This document shows positions 1 through 8,847 of a stretch of DNA of 64,000 nucleotides, piece by piece (the first letter of the stretch is position 1; each line of letters begins with the position of its first letter). The stretch is from Lachnospiraceae bacterium MC2017. Its GTDB lineage: Bacteria; Bacillota; Clostridia; Lachnospirales; Lachnospiraceae. The stretch is taken from NCBI GenBank assembly GCA_000701625.1, contig JNJK01000009.1, forward strand, positions 1 to 64,000, read 5' to 3'. Made by a program: the position numbers and the translations under genes. The notes under the pieces are model-generated. The model was not told the DNA's origin. It made no database searches and worked only from the letters and a program-made list of their open reading frames with translations.

Positions 1-28
1 GTTCAGACCCTATCTTGAGATAAGAAGA

Positions 29-67
29 CCGGTAGACTACACTTGATTCATCAAGTCGATCTACCGG
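29..67 (-). terminator. hairpin at the 3' end of the transposase gene
   Basis: CCGGTAGA and ACTTGAT arms pair with ATCAAGT and TCTACCGG, with one internal bulge. The stop codon of the transposase is inside the hairpin. On the minus strand it is followed only by a T-rich stretch, so termination is plausible rather than certain. Confidence 0.45.
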
Positions 68-1757
68 CCTTTTGTCTATCGAAGATCTTTGATACGCTGT
101 CATATACACTGGATTCTGAATCCCGCCTTAATGATAGAAGCATGCTCATGCTCTGACAAAGGTAATCAATGCTCGCATCCGAGCGGAAACTCATGACTTG
201 ATGCTGCTTGCGTTTATAGGCACGCAAAAGGCGTTCCGCCATGTTATTGTTGTGCGGAACTCTTATATCATGTAAAAATAGCAGATGGCTGGACCTATAC
301 TTCTTCATACGTCTGTATAAGTTATAACCTTCTCTATAGTATTTACTGGGTGGAATGTATTCGTATTCTTCTCGGGCTTCTTCCAGGATGCTGTCATATC
401 TTTCTTCAAATGCCATGACAGTTTTTTCATCAAATTCCGTGGTTTCATCAATACCGTTCCGGTAATGAACCATTTCCCGCAGAAGTTTATACATCTTCTT
501 ATTCCATTTCCGGTCAGGTTCATTCTGTATGCTGTCCTTGCAGTATCTCAGGATATGAGCGATACATTCCTGATGGCCACTGCCATAATTATAAAAGGTG
601 GTGTCATGGTCATGTATAAATATCGCTGACTGGTTAAGGTCGACAGGGGTATCTTTTATTCCTGCATGGCCTTTGTTTTCCCTGAAGTAATACTGGGCGG
701 TCCCATCCGGAGCAGCAACAATAAATACAAATCGGCTGCTTCCATTGCTTCTGGCATTGGTGTTATCTGTATGGAGTACAGGCTTCTGCATCAGTGATGC
801 AAAAAGCTCTTTCTTTTCCTTATCCGTTTTCATGGAGAATTCTTTGGAAAGACCATTGACCATGCCTTTTGAAATGCTCAGTTTTCCGTCAGTGAGATCT
901 GAAATAAGCTTTATGGTCTTGTCTATAGAAACACAGCATTCATTATTAAGGATGAATGCAAGTGCTTTGACACTGCCGCCATAGTTTACGTCATTGACAT
1001 ATCCTTCAGGAAACTGTGCGTGGCATCTTTCGCCCGTCTTTGAATTATAGTAGACTTCAGCAGCGTATTCGTTAACATCCAGGAAAACCCTCAGATTTAT
1101 CATCTGTTTGCGGATGACTTTTCCAGTTTTCTTGAAGTCAGAATCCTCAATTACTTCTTCTGGTGGAGGCAGCATAATAACAGGCTCTGATACAGCCTGC
1201 TTTTTGCGACCATGGCCTTTGTGCCCCAGCTGACCGCCTGGACGTCTGCCACTTTTTTCTCTGCTGTTGGATATTTTCTTGTGATTGGGAGACTGGGAAG
1301 ATGGTTTAGAAGAGTTTTCGTAATCTCTGTTGATCTGAGCCGTCAGTTTAAGATTCTTTCCCTGTTCTTCTTCAAGCTCAGTTTTTACTTCATATAATTC
1401 ACGCCTTTGTTCGGCAACCTTGTCCAGGGCAGCATCGCGCTGCTGCTCAACCAGGATGATGCGCTTCTCGAGCGCTCTGATCCTGGCATCCTTAGCAGCG
1501 ATTTCTTTCTGATGGTCTTTATAGACATCTTCAATGGTGTCCCACCATTTATTTCTGACATCTACAGTCTGTGCGTGAGCCTTGGACAGCTCGACTTCAA
1601 GTTTGTGTATGCGGCATTCTTCAGTATGAAGCAGGCTTTTGTACTGCGCATCCATCTGTCGGTACTTTGATCCGTTCTTGAAGGCATCAACCTGTGCCTG
1701 AAGATTCTTGACGCGGTACTGTAGAGTTGTAATGAATTCATACTGATAGTTGTTCAT
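51..1757 (-). CDS. IS66-family DDE transposase
   Basis: Transposase of 568 residues that should catalyse cut or copy movement of the surrounding element. Residues 1-150 form a long charged coiled coil, followed by the SSKPSSQSP stretch and the GRRPGGQLGHKGHG linker typical of IS66 TnpC proteins. The catalytic core shows LHTDNT near residue 327, FIHDHDTTFY near 380, HQECIAH just after, and the final Glu in NNNMAERLLRAYKRKQ near 510. The frame is intact and its stop lies inside a hairpin. Start ATG follows the accessory gene by 8 bases, so the two are co-translated. No IS66 tnpA/tnpB pair is visible, which fits the simpler subgroup of the family. Confidence 0.88.
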   Translation of the reverse strand: MNNYQYEFITTLQYRVKNLQAQVDAFKNGSKYRQMDAQYKSLLHTEECRIHKLEVELSKAHAQTVDVRNKWWDTIEDVYKDHQKEIAAKDARIRALEKRIILVEQQRDAALDKVAEQRRELYEVKTELEEEQGKNLKLTAQINRDYENSSKPSSQSPNHKKISNSREKSGRRPGGQLGHKGHGRKKQAVSEPVIMLPPPEEVIEDSDFKKTGKVIRKQMINLRVFLDVNEYAAEVYYNSKTGERCHAQFPEGYVNDVNYGGSVKALAFILNNECCVSIDKTIKLISDLTDGKLSISKGMVNGLSKEFSMKTDKEKKELFASLMQKPVLHTDNTNARSNGSSRFVFIVAAPDGTAQYYFRENKGHAGIKDTPVDLNQSAIFIHDHDTTFYNYGSGHQECIAHILRYCKDSIQNEPDRKWNKKMYKLLREMVHYRNGIDETTEFDEKTVMAFEERYDSILEEAREEYEYIPPSKYYREGYNLYRRMKKYRSSHLLFLHDIRVPHNNNMAERLLRAYKRKQHQVMSFRSDASIDYLCQSMSMLLSLRRDSESSVYDSVSKIFDRQKAGRST

Positions 1758-1765
1758 TGAAGTGA

Positions 1766-2062
1766 TTACTTGGCCTTTAACTGTTTTATTTCTGCTTTGA
1801 GAGATTTGATAAGTACTTCCTGTGCTTCACATTTCTTTTGAAGCTTTTCATACAGCTTTTTATAGTCGGGTTCCTTTTCTTCGGCGCCCCCGGTATTTCT
1901 GTGTCTCCCATCAGTGGGGACTATTTCGCCGGTTTCTGGATCAATTCTGCCGATCAGTGTTCTTTTTGCCCGGCTCTGCTTTTTTTCTTTGTCCCAGTAT
2001 GCCTTGGATTCATACACGTAAGTGATACCGGTTCGCTTGTCTAACTGCTTAATTATGCCCAT
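1766..2062 (-). CDS. IS accessory protein, coiled coil
   Basis: Protein of 98 residues directly upstream of the IS66-like transposase. The first half (GIIKQLDKRTGITYVYE, then a YWDKEKKQSRAKR stretch and IGRIDPETGE) resembles the N-terminal segment seen in several transposase-associated proteins. The last 35 residues are a lysine-rich coiled coil. It probably assists the transposase or regulates the element; no catalytic motif is visible. Both genes lie inside the terminal repeats. Function is inferred from position only. Confidence 0.6.
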   Translation of the reverse strand: MGIIKQLDKRTGITYVYESKAYWDKEKKQSRAKRTLIGRIDPETGEIVPTDGRHRNTGGAEEKEPDYKKLYEKLQKKCEAQEVLIKSLKAEIKQLKAK

Positions 2063-2131
2063 GGCGTGCTCCTTTCAAAGATGCATCGTTACGTTTATAT
2101 TATATACCATAACGATAATAAATGCAATAGA

Positions 2132-2164
2132 AAACCCAGAAAAAGATAGATTTTTTCTGGGTTT
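2132..2164. terminator. bidirectional-type hairpin inside the IS right end
   Basis: AAACCCAGAAAAA and TTTTTTCTGGGTTT arms separated by a 6-7 base loop. It lies between the accessory gene start and the right terminal repeat and may protect the element from outside transcription. Confidence 0.6.
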
Positions 2165-2240
2165 ATGTCCATTTTAATATATGATTTTCAATCGTTAGGA
2201 TTGTGTGTCAAGCTAGTGTCTGAACTGTAACGAGCTATGA

Positions 2241-2279
2241 TGTTACTGTTCACTCGCTTGCAGCTCGCTCACGTAACGG
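2241..2279. repeat. intergenic palindromic repeat, copy 1 (short type)
   Basis: This 39-bp stretch (starting TGTTACTGTT, ending CACGTAACGG) has a close copy at 51797-51835 with about 33 of 39 identical bases. Both are intergenic and start with the TTACTGTT motif also seen at the tips of the longer repeats at 49741 and 53541. Confidence 0.55.
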
Positions 2280-2302
2280 ATTTTGACCTTTTGACCCTGA
2301 CA

Positions 2303-2914
2303 TCATGATAATTCATCTAATGTATTTCCATACGGTGGCAAAAATTCTGTGAGAAAATCTCTGACTTCCGGCATATCTTCTGCCATCTGCTCCAAAGAAT
2401 CACGGGTGGACTTTTCAGCCGTACGAAACTCAGAATTTCCTGCCTGTCTCTCTTCCATACATTTGATAAGTGCAGATATTTTATCAGCGGCTTTTACAAT
2501 CCTTCTCATGTACCTTTCTTCCGGATCATCTGAGCCATCAGGATTTTTACTCTCCTTAAAGATGCGCTCATATTCAGGCTTCAGGTCATCAGGAAGTTTA
2601 TTTAAAAGTCTTTCATCTGCCATTGCTTCTATCTGTTTATAGGCAGTTCTTATATCTCTATTAAAGTATTTAACTGGTGTGGGCATATCCCCTGTGATGA
2701 TCTCTGATGCATCGTGATATAGGCCAACCAGCGCAGCTTTCTCGGCATCCATTTTATGACCATATCTGACATTACCTATCACAGTTAAGCAATGCGCGAT
2801 CATTGCTACATCTGTGCTGTGTTCAGCTAAAGTCTCTGCCCTCGCATTTCTCATTAGTGCCCAACGCTCGATATATTTCATCCTATATATTGCCGCAAAA
2901 AAATTGTAGGTCAT
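2303..2914 (-). CDS. yfbR: HD-domain 5'-deoxynucleotidase, YfbR type
   Basis: Protein of about 203 residues expected to dephosphorylate deoxynucleoside 5'-monophosphates in the cytoplasm. The HD metal site is visible: H in LAEHSTDVA, the HD pair in GLYHDASEIITGD, and a later D in KAADKISAL. N-terminal FFAAIYRMKYIERWALM matches the family. The ATG at 2914 was chosen because GAGAGGAAAT lies 6 bases upstream; an earlier TTG would lack a site. The gene stands alone between the IS and the polymerase operon. Length matches the family (about 200). Confidence 0.82.
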   Translation of the reverse strand: MTYNFFAAIYRMKYIERWALMRNARAETLAEHSTDVAMIAHCLTVIGNVRYGHKMDAEKAALVGLYHDASEIITGDMPTPVKYFNRDIRTAYKQIEAMADERLLNKLPDDLKPEYERIFKESKNPDGSDDPEERYMRRIVKAADKISALIKCMEERQAGNSEFRTAEKSTRDSLEQMAEDMPEVRDFLTEFLPPYGNTLDELS

Positions 2915-2969
2915 ATAATTTCCTCTCAATAGTTTTCATTCACTCGCTTACACAGTTAAACAGTTGTGA

Positions 2970-3455
2970 TCAGAGCCTTAGATCGATATCTGATATTCTA
3001 CTTATCGACACAATGCTTCCATCTGTAAAAATGATACCACCATTCATCATATCTATCCTACGAACAAAACCGTTTTTTGTTACGTATTCCCCTCCTGACT
3101 TTTTATCATCAGGTACAAAAAATGTCACAACAACTTCCGGCTTTTCTCCTATTTTTTCCAGGATCAATTGCAATTTACGATCAAGTTCTTCCTTTTTATC
3201 CTCTGATAAAACCATCTCTTTTTCCGTGGTACGTGCTGTCTCTCTTATTTCATCATCATATCCAGTAAGCGCGGCAAAAGGTGAGAACTGCGCTGCCCGA
3301 ACATCCATATTTGCTCTAGGATGTTTTCTGACACCATCCCACTTTGTATCCAGTATATCGCCATACTTTCTGATAACTTCCGGGTCGCCGCTCAATTCCT
3401 CTTCTGAAACTCCACGGACATTATGCCAGGAATTTTTGAACCGTTCTTTTGTCAT
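2970..3455 (-). CDS. YolD-like family protein
   Basis: Protein of 161 residues with the YolD signature: RANMDVRAAQFSPFAALTGY near residues 47-66, and the RRIDMMNGGIIFTDG segment near the end. YolD-like proteins are typically encoded next to Y-family polymerases and are thought to assist or restrain them during damage tolerance; the biochemical role is not established. Here it follows the polymerase gene with a single base between stop and start, so the two are a translationally coupled pair. Confidence 0.8.
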   Translation of the reverse strand: MTKERFKNSWHNVRGVSEEELSGDPEVIRKYGDILDTKWDGVRKHPRANMDVRAAQFSPFAALTGYDDEIRETARTTEKEMVLSEDKKEELDRKLQLILEKIGEKPEVVVTFFVPDDKKSGGEYVTKNGFVRRIDMMNGGIIFTDGSIVSISRISDIDLRL

Positions 3456-3456
3456 A

Positions 3457-4962
3457 TCAGGCTTTATGACCTCCGATCTGCTTATTGCGCTCTATAGTAT
3501 TGGCGCCATCCTGTAAGTCTGTACCCCTAAGCACCGCGTTTTTCCCGAATTTCTTTCTGAGTTCTAATGTTGCATGCTGCATTCTTTTTTCTCTTTCCAG
3601 CTCTTTTTCTTCTTTCTCTCGTTCAGCTTCCAGTGCTCCGTAATCCGTAAAAAGGTCTAACTGTTCATATGCAGGCTCATTTTGCACTTCACGCTCATAC
3701 TTTGTATGATTCGCCGTAACATATACTCTTCGAGTCAATAGATCCGGTTCGATAATGCTGTCAAAAAGCTCCACAGAGGCATCTACGATCTTTTTTACAG
3801 AGCAGGTCCATCTGTCAAGATTTATGCTCCCATGAGCGCTTTTAGGCACTTTTCTGCCGTAATGGTCTATTTTTATCACGCCCTTATAATTTTGCATAGC
3901 TGATGGATTCTTTAGGTTTTCTATATCATATCCAACCGTGATAACTATCTGGTCTGTAACAAGCCCCTTAGACATGAGATCCATCGCAAGGGTCTCAGCC
4001 ATTTCACGTATGATGATCCTTGTTTTTTCGACAGTATAGGGTTGTGTCAATACCTGTCCAGCTCCTGTACTGGTAGACTGAGGCTTATATGCTTTTATAT
4101 CTGCTATGGTCGTATTTTCTATACCAAAAGCATGATCTATAAGATACTCTGCGTTTACACCAAACATCTTGAAAAGCATTTCTTCGTTTTCGAGAGCGCA
4201 CCGTGCTATATCACCCATAGTAAATATGCCCTTTGATTCGAGTTTCTTTGCATATCCTGTGCCGACGCGCCAAAAGTCCGTAAGTGGTCTGTGATTCCAA
4301 AGAATACGTCTATACCCCATCTCATCAAGTTCCGCTATCCGCACACCATCTTTATCCGCCGGAATATGTTTTGCCACTATATCCATGGCAGCTTTGCACA
4401 GATACAGATTCGGAGCGATTCCTGCCGTTGCGGTTATCCCGGTTTCTTCCATGACTTCATGAATCATCTTCACTGCGAGTTCTCTGGCAGTCAGACCATA
4501 AATCTTCAAATATCCCGTAACATCCATAAAAACCTCGTCAATGGAATATACATGGATATCCTCCGGCGCAACATATCTTAAATAAACAGAATATATCCTC
4601 GCACTGATCTCTTCATATTTCTTCATCTGCGGACATGCGACAATAAAGTCCAGTTCCAGTGCAGGATTTTTCCTTAATTCATCAATATCATCAGATTTTC
4701 CCTGAAACGCCTTACCTTTTAGCGCTCTGAGACGCGATTTATTAATTTCTTTTACAGTCTGCTTTACTTCAAAAAGACGCGGACGCCCGGGAACTCCATA
4801 GGATTTTAATGCAGGCGAAACCGCCAGACAGATAGTTTTGTCTGTTCGTGAAGCATCAGCAACCACAAGATTTGTCTTAAAAGGATCTTTCCCTCTCGCA
4901 CGGCACTCCACCGAGGCATAGAAAGACTTTAGATCGATAGCTATGTAAATATGTTCTTTCAT
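3457..4962 (-). CDS. Y-family DNA polymerase (UvrX/YqjW/DinB-like)
   Basis: Protein of about 501 residues for translesion synthesis at stalled forks. Catalytic acidic residues are visible in IYIAIDLKSFYASVE at the N-terminus and in VYSIDEVFMDVTGY near residue 145, followed by palm, thumb and little-finger regions. A QLDLF sequence near residue 440 resembles a beta-clamp binding motif. A charged coiled tail follows. The Met of MKEHIYIAID was taken as start because family members begin there; the AAAGGAGG lies 16 bases upstream, which is long. It heads an operon with the YolD-like gene and has a LexA-like box at 4990-5001. Confidence 0.85.
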   Translation of the reverse strand: MKEHIYIAIDLKSFYASVECRARGKDPFKTNLVVADASRTDKTICLAVSPALKSYGVPGRPRLFEVKQTVKEINKSRLRALKGKAFQGKSDDIDELRKNPALELDFIVACPQMKKYEEISARIYSVYLRYVAPEDIHVYSIDEVFMDVTGYLKIYGLTARELAVKMIHEVMEETGITATAGIAPNLYLCKAAMDIVAKHIPADKDGVRIAELDEMGYRRILWNHRPLTDFWRVGTGYAKKLESKGIFTMGDIARCALENEEMLFKMFGVNAEYLIDHAFGIENTTIADIKAYKPQSTSTGAGQVLTQPYTVEKTRIIIREMAETLAMDLMSKGLVTDQIVITVGYDIENLKNPSAMQNYKGVIKIDHYGRKVPKSAHGSINLDRWTCSVKKIVDASVELFDSIIEPDLLTRRVYVTANHTKYEREVQNEPAYEQLDLFTDYGALEAEREKEEKELEREKRMQHATLELRKKFGKNAVLRGTDLQDGANTIERNKQIGGHKA

Positions 4963-4989
4963 GCCGCGCTCTTCATTGCCTCCTTTTGC

Positions 4990-5001
4990 GAACACATATT
5001 C
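4990..5001. promoter_or_regulatory. LexA-like SOS box
   Basis: GAACACATATTC matches the Gram-positive SOS consensus GAAC-N4-GTTC with one mismatch. It lies 28 bases upstream of the chosen polymerase start, a position where LexA would block transcription. SOS control of this gene class is known; binding here is inferred. Confidence 0.4.
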
Positions 5002-5071
5002 TATTACATTATACAAAACATTCCGAATCCAATCAAGTGTTCGTGTAAAGAATAAAGAATCCAGCTTTGTA

Positions 5072-5132
5072 AGTCAAAAAACCCTCCAAACCGGACAACT
5101 AAAGAAAACTCCGGTTCAAAGGGCTTTTGACT
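5072..5132 (-). terminator. terminator after pflA
   Basis: Long hairpin with outer arms AGTCAAAA/TTTTGACT and inner arms ACCGGA/TCCGGT, ending on the minus strand in a run of six T inside the outer arm. It begins 7 bases after the pflA stop. Confidence 0.7.
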
Positions 5133-5138
5133 ATATTT

Positions 5139-5906
5139 TTACTTTGCAAGATACCCCTTATATTCAGAAGTATTGAGTATCTTATCTGCCTTTTCTACAT
5201 CTGACTTATCAGCTGCATCAAGGTCTTTTAACGGAAAGTCGATCCCGAGCTTTTCATACTTGGGGATCATCATATTGTGATACGGAAGTATTTCAAATCT
5301 CTGGACTGTTTTAAGTGTCTTCACAAAATCTGAGAGTCCCTGCAGATCTTCCTCAAAGTCGTTCACACCAGGCACAAGTACGTGACGGATCCACATATTC
5401 TTGTCGTGGTCTGAGAGATACTTTGCCATCTCAAGGATATTGGAATTATCCCATGCAGTGAGTTCCTTATGTCTATCAGGATTGATCTCTTTTATATCTA
5501 ATAAGAAGAGATCTGTTACATTAAGAAGCGCTTCAAACTTCTTCATGAACTCAGGATCTGCAGAATTAAAAGGATTTGCAGATGTATCCAGTGCTGTATT
5601 TACTCCATTTTCATGAGCAATCCTGAAAAGCTCTGTAACAAATTCGATCTGGAGTAAAGGTTCACCACCACTGACGGTTATACCGCCGCCATTATTCCAA
5701 TAGTTCTTGTATCTTGACGCCTTCTTAAATGCATCTTCCGGTGTGTAAAGATCACCGCCGTCATCAATCTTCCATGTCTCGGGATTGTGACAATACTTGC
5801 ATCTCATTCTGCATCCCTGCATAAAGAATATGAATCTTACACCGGGACCATCAACTGAGCCAAAGGACTCTATAGAATTTACTCGTCCGAGAATTTCTTC
5901 AGCCAT
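5139..5906 (-). CDS. pflA: pyruvate formate-lyase activating enzyme
   Basis: Radical SAM enzyme of 255 residues that installs the glycyl radical on PflB under anaerobic conditions. The 4Fe-4S cysteines are in GCRMRCKYCHNPETW (C-x3-C-x2-C) near residue 31, followed by the NNGGGITVSGGEPLLQ SAM-binding motif. Length and organisation match PflA (about 250). It lies downstream of pflB in the same direction but a strong hairpin separates the two, so it may be read both by run-through and from its own promoter. GGAGAA precedes the ATG. Confidence 0.95.
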   Translation of the reverse strand: MAEEILGRVNSIESFGSVDGPGVRFIFFMQGCRMRCKYCHNPETWKIDDGGDLYTPEDAFKKASRYKNYWNNGGGITVSGGEPLLQIEFVTELFRIAHENGVNTALDTSANPFNSADPEFMKKFEALLNVTDLFLLDIKEINPDRHKELTAWDNSNILEMAKYLSDHDKNMWIRHVLVPGVNDFEEDLQGLSDFVKTLKTVQRFEILPYHNMMIPKYEKLGIDFPLKDLDAADKSDVEKADKILNTSEYKGYLAK

Positions 5907-5933
5907 TTCTCCTATCTCCTATCTTTTTGTAAA

Positions 5934-5966
5934 AGAGCCCTGCGGCAAAAAATGTCACAGGGCTCT
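5934..5966 (-). terminator. hairpin between pflB and pflA
   Basis: Arms AGAGCCCTG and CAGGGCTCT with a 15-base loop, followed on the minus strand by TTTTAC. It probably reduces pflA transcription relative to pflB. Confidence 0.7.
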
Positions 5967-6035
5967 CTCATCAGCTGATTTTTATATTAAGTTACCGACA
6001 GACCTGAGTCCATACGGTTTAGAGTCGCTTAGAAA

Positions 6036-8294
6036 TCAAAGCTTCTCGTGGAATGTTCTGGAGATAACATCCATCTGCTGCTCACGAGTAAGATCGATGA
6101 ACTTAACAGCGTATCCTGATACACGGATAGTGAAGTTAGCGTACTCAGGCTTCTCAGGATGCTCCATAGCGTCCTTGAGCTTCTCCTTACCAAATACGTT
6201 TACGTTCAGGTGATGTGAACCCTGGCTGAAGTAACCGTCAAGTACGTTAACAAGGTTGTTCTTTCTCTCCTCATCATCGTGACCAAGAGCTGACGGGTTC
6301 ATTGTCTGAGTATTGGAAATACCATCAAGAGCCCACTCATACGGCATCTTAGCTACAGAGTTAAGGGAAGCAAGAAGACCATTCTGCTCTGCGCCGTAGC
6401 TCGGGTTAGCACCCGGTGCGAACGGAGTCCAAGCTCTTCTTCCATCCGGAAGGTTACCTGTAAACTTACCATATACAACGTTAGAAGTAATAGTAAGGAT
6501 AGAAGTTGTAGGCTCAGAATTTCTGTAAGTATGTCTCTTCTTGATCTTTGTCAGGAAGCTGTGAAGAACCTCAACACCGATGTTATCAGCGCGGTCATCA
6601 TCGTTACCATACTTAGGGAACTCGCCCTCTACTTCATAATCAACTACGAGACCTGTCTCAGGATCACGTACAGTCTTAACCTTTGCATACTTGATAGCAG
6701 AAAGGGAATCGATTACGTGTGAGAAGCCTGCGATACCTGTAGCGAATGTACGACGTACATCTGTATCGATAAGAGCCATCTCAGCTGCCTCATAGTAGTA
6801 CTTATCATGCATATACTGGATAAGGTTAAGTACGTTTACGTACAGACCAGCGAGCCAGTCAAGCATACGATCATATGCAGCGTATACCTCATCGAAGTCA
6901 AGGTACTCAGATGTGATAGGTCTGTAAGCAGGTCCTACCTGAGTGCCGCTCTTCTCGTCGATACCGCCGTTGATAGCGTAGTTAAGAGCCTTAGCAAGGT
7001 TTGCACGAGCTCCGAAGAACTGCATTTCCTTACCTGTCTGTGTTGCAGATACGCAGCAGCAGATGGAGTAATCATCGCCCCAGATCGGCTTCATAACGTC
7101 ATCATTCTCATACTGGATGGAAGATGTTGTTACAGAGATCTTTGCAGCGTACTTCTTGAAGTTCTCAGGAAGTGCAGGAGAGTAAAGAACTGTAAGGTTC
7201 GGCTCCGGAGAAGGACCCATGTTCTCCAGTGTGTGGAGGAATCTGTAGTCGTTCTTTGTAACCATGCTGCGGCCATCCATGCCGATACCACCAACTTCAA
7301 GAGTTGCCCAAACCGGATCTCCGGAGAACAGCTCGTTGTAAGAAGTGATACGAGCGAACTTAACCATACGGAACTTCATTGTCATATGGTCGATGAGTTC
7401 CTGAGCCTGAGCCTCTGTAAGAGTACCGTTCTTCAGGTCTCTCTGCATGTAAATATCAAGGAATGTGGAGATACGTCCAACGGACATAGCAGCACCGTTC
7501 TGTGTCTTAACAGCTGCAAGATATCCGAAGTACAGCCACTGAACTGCCTCTCTTGCATTCTTAGCAGGAGCGGAGATATCGAAGCCATAAGCCTGAGCCA
7601 TAGCCTTCATACCGTTAAGAGCCTTGATCTGCTCAGCAAGCTCTTCTCTCTGACGGATAACGTCATCTGTCATTGTGCCGTCACCGCAGTTCTGCTTGTC
7701 TTCGTTCTTCCAAGCGATGAGCTGGTCGATACCGTAAAGAGCTACTCTTCTGTAGTCGCCTACAATACGTCCACGGCCGTATGTATCAGGAAGACCTGTT
7801 ACGATGTGGCTGCGGCGAGCTGCTCTCATCTCATCTGTATATGCATCAAACACTGCCTGATTGTGTGTCTTATGATAATCATTGAAGATCTTGTGGAACT
7901 TCGGGTTAGGAGTGTAACCATAGTTCTGGCAGGACTCCTCAGCCATCTTGATACCACCGAAAGGCATGAATGCTCTCTTAAGCGGCTTATCTGTCTGAAG
8001 ACCAACTACTGTCTCGAGATCCTTCATGGACTCGTCGATGTAGCCAGGGCCATATGCTGTAAGGCTGGAAACTACCTCTGTTTCCATATCAAGAACGCCG
8101 CCCTTTGCGCGCTCTTCCTTCTGAAGCTCCTGAAGTCTGCCCCAGAGCTTGTTTGTAGCATCTGTAGCGTCTGCGAGGAAGCTCTCGTCTCCGTCATACG
8201 GCTCATAGTTATTCTGGATGAAGTCGCGTACGTTGCACTCTTCCTTCCAGAGGCGGCCTTCAAAGCCTTTCCATTCTTCATTCTGTAACAACAT
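6036..8294 (-). CDS. pflB: formate C-acetyltransferase (pyruvate formate-lyase)
   Basis: Glycyl radical enzyme of 752 residues that splits pyruvate with CoA into acetyl-CoA and formate, a main fermentation step. The catalytic cysteine pair lies in [15 protein letters not shown] near residue 410 and the glycyl radical site is RVSGYAVKF with Gly near 727. Start ATG follows GGAGG. A Rex-type operator sits about 100 bases upstream, in line with control by the NADH/NAD ratio known for this gene in Firmicutes. The activase gene follows. Codon use is strongly biased, as for a highly expressed gene. Confidence 0.97.
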   Translation of the reverse strand: MLLQNEEWKGFEGRLWKEECNVRDFIQNNYEPYDGDESFLADATDATNKLWGRLQELQKEERAKGGVLDMETEVVSSLTAYGPGYIDESMKDLETVVGLQTDKPLKRAFMPFGGIKMAEESCQNYGYTPNPKFHKIFNDYHKTHNQAVFDAYTDEMRAARRSHIVTGLPDTYGRGRIVGDYRRVALYGIDQLIAWKNEDKQNCGDGTMTDDVIRQREELAEQIKALNGMKAMAQAYGFDISAPAKNAREAVQWLYFGYLAAVKTQNGAAMSVGRISTFLDIYMQRDLKNGTLTEAQAQELIDHMTMKFRMVKFARITSYNELFSGDPVWATLEVGGIGMDGRSMVTKNDYRFLHTLENMGPSPEPNLTVLYSPALPENFKKYAAKISVTTSSIQYENDDVMKPIWGDDYSICCCVSATQTGKEMQFFGARANLAKALNYAINGGIDEKSGTQVGPAYRPITSEYLDFDEVYAAYDRMLDWLAGLYVNVLNLIQYMHDKYYYEAAEMALIDTDVRRTFATGIAGFSHVIDSLSAIKYAKVKTVRDPETGLVVDYEVEGEFPKYGNDDDRADNIGVEVLHSFLTKIKKRHTYRNSEPTTSILTITSNVVYGKFTGNLPDGRRAWTPFAPGANPSYGAEQNGLLASLNSVAKMPYEWALDGISNTQTMNPSALGHDDEERKNNLVNVLDGYFSQGSHHLNVNVFGKEKLKDAMEHPEKPEYANFTIRVSGYAVKFIDLTREQQMDVISRTFHEKL

Positions 8295-8390
8295 TGTGAA
8301 ACCTCCTTACTGGTCTCTTGTGTAAAATATAGTTAGCTTTGGTTAACAATCTTGCTATTCCAAAATCCAAGGATTGATACTATCAGACTT

Positions 8391-8408
8391 TTGTTAAAAA
8401 ATCAACAA
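8391..8408. promoter_or_regulatory. Rex operator upstream of pflB
   Basis: TTGTTAAAAAATCAACAA matches the Rex consensus TTGTTAA-N4-TTAACAA at 13 of 14 fixed positions. It lies 97 bases before the pflB start. Rex is released by NADH, so pflB would be induced when fermentation lags. No rex gene is in the window. Confidence 0.7.
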
Positions 8409-8570
8409 CCTCAGTACAACTTTTTAGAGACCTGTATAAACCTACTAAAATACCACAAAAATTGCCGTATCATATGGTACATTTTCATATAATTACATTT
8501 TGTTTAACATGCTTAGAAAACCGCATTTTTACGCTTTTTTATTGTACACTTTTAAATACACGTAAAAATC

Positions 8571-8686
8571 AGAAAAAACCTGCCGTGATGGCTGGGCACG
8601 GCAGGTCAAGGTAAGAGAAATCTGAAAGTTGTACAAAATCCATGCGCATGAATCTGTACTTTTGCGGTAGTTAGCTTCCACTAACA
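8571..8686 (-). ncRNA. probable small RNA upstream of pflB
   Basis: A consensus-like promoter (8693-8721) and a strong terminator (8578-8606 plus T run) define a leftward transcript of about 115 nt with no convincing gene inside. The 5' part can form a small hairpin (GTTAG...CTAAC, 8671-8686). The only reading frame of note, 26 codons at 8569-8649, lacks a ribosome site and runs through the terminator. The transcript could be a stand-alone small RNA or a premature-termination leader of pflB. The palindrome over its promoter points to metal control. Confidence 0.5.
8578..8606 (-). terminator. terminator of the small transcript
   Basis: Perfect 10-bp arms ACCTGCCGTG/CACGGCAGGT, loop of 9, followed on the minus strand by six T. 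Confidence 0.8.
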
Positions 8687-8692
8687 GTATTT

Positions 8693-8721
8693 AATTTAGC
8701 ATATGCTAACAATATTGTCAA
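8693..8721 (-). promoter_or_regulatory. promoter with palindromic operator (DtxR-type)
   Basis: Minus strand -35 TTGACA (8716-8721), 17-base spacer and -10 TAAATT (8693-8698). The perfect palindrome TTAGCATATGCTAA (8696-8709) covers half of the -10 and much of the spacer, a repressor position. The same operator in the same register occurs at the promoter before the DtxR-type regulator operon (20295-20323). Confidence 0.6.
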
Positions 8722-8783
8722 CATATTTCTGCTTTTAGGTGTATTTTCACGTTTTGATATTTTTTTATCGTATTATAAATGAT

Positions 8784-8813
8784 GGCAGGTTCAAACACGT
8801 CTTTGAACCTGCC
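8784..8813 (-). terminator. terminator of the 8848 gene
   Basis: Perfect 12-bp arms GGCAGGTTCAAA/TTTGAACCTGCC with a 6-base loop, followed on the minus strand by an AT-rich stretch with seven T a little further on. Confidence 0.75.
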
Positions 8814-8847
8814 GTCACCTTGTCTCACCTATCTGTGCACTTTTATT

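Larger units (their letters stand above)
1..2225 (-). mobile_element. IS66-like insertion sequence with terminal inverted repeats
   Basis: The first 22 bases of the window and the reverse complement of 2204-2225 match at 17 of 22 positions, both starting GTTCAGAC, so they look like the two terminal inverted repeats of one element. Between them lie only two leftward genes, a transposase and a small accessory gene. The left repeat may extend beyond the window, so the true end and any target duplication cannot be read. An internal hairpin sits just inside the right end. Confidence 0.75.

Noticed and set aside
2803-3516. Plus-strand frame of 237 codons
   Set aside because: Antisense of the HD nucleotidase and YolD-like genes, no start signal and no family resemblance.
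6807-8288. Long open frame of 493 codons on the plus strand
   Set aside because: It is the antisense of pflB; the strong codon bias of pflB keeps this frame open. It has no ribosome site and low-quality composition (excess Cys, Ser, Leu, Val).
8569-8649. 26-codon frame inside the small transcript, as a leader peptide
   Set aside because: No ribosome site, and its last third is encoded by the terminator hairpin itself.
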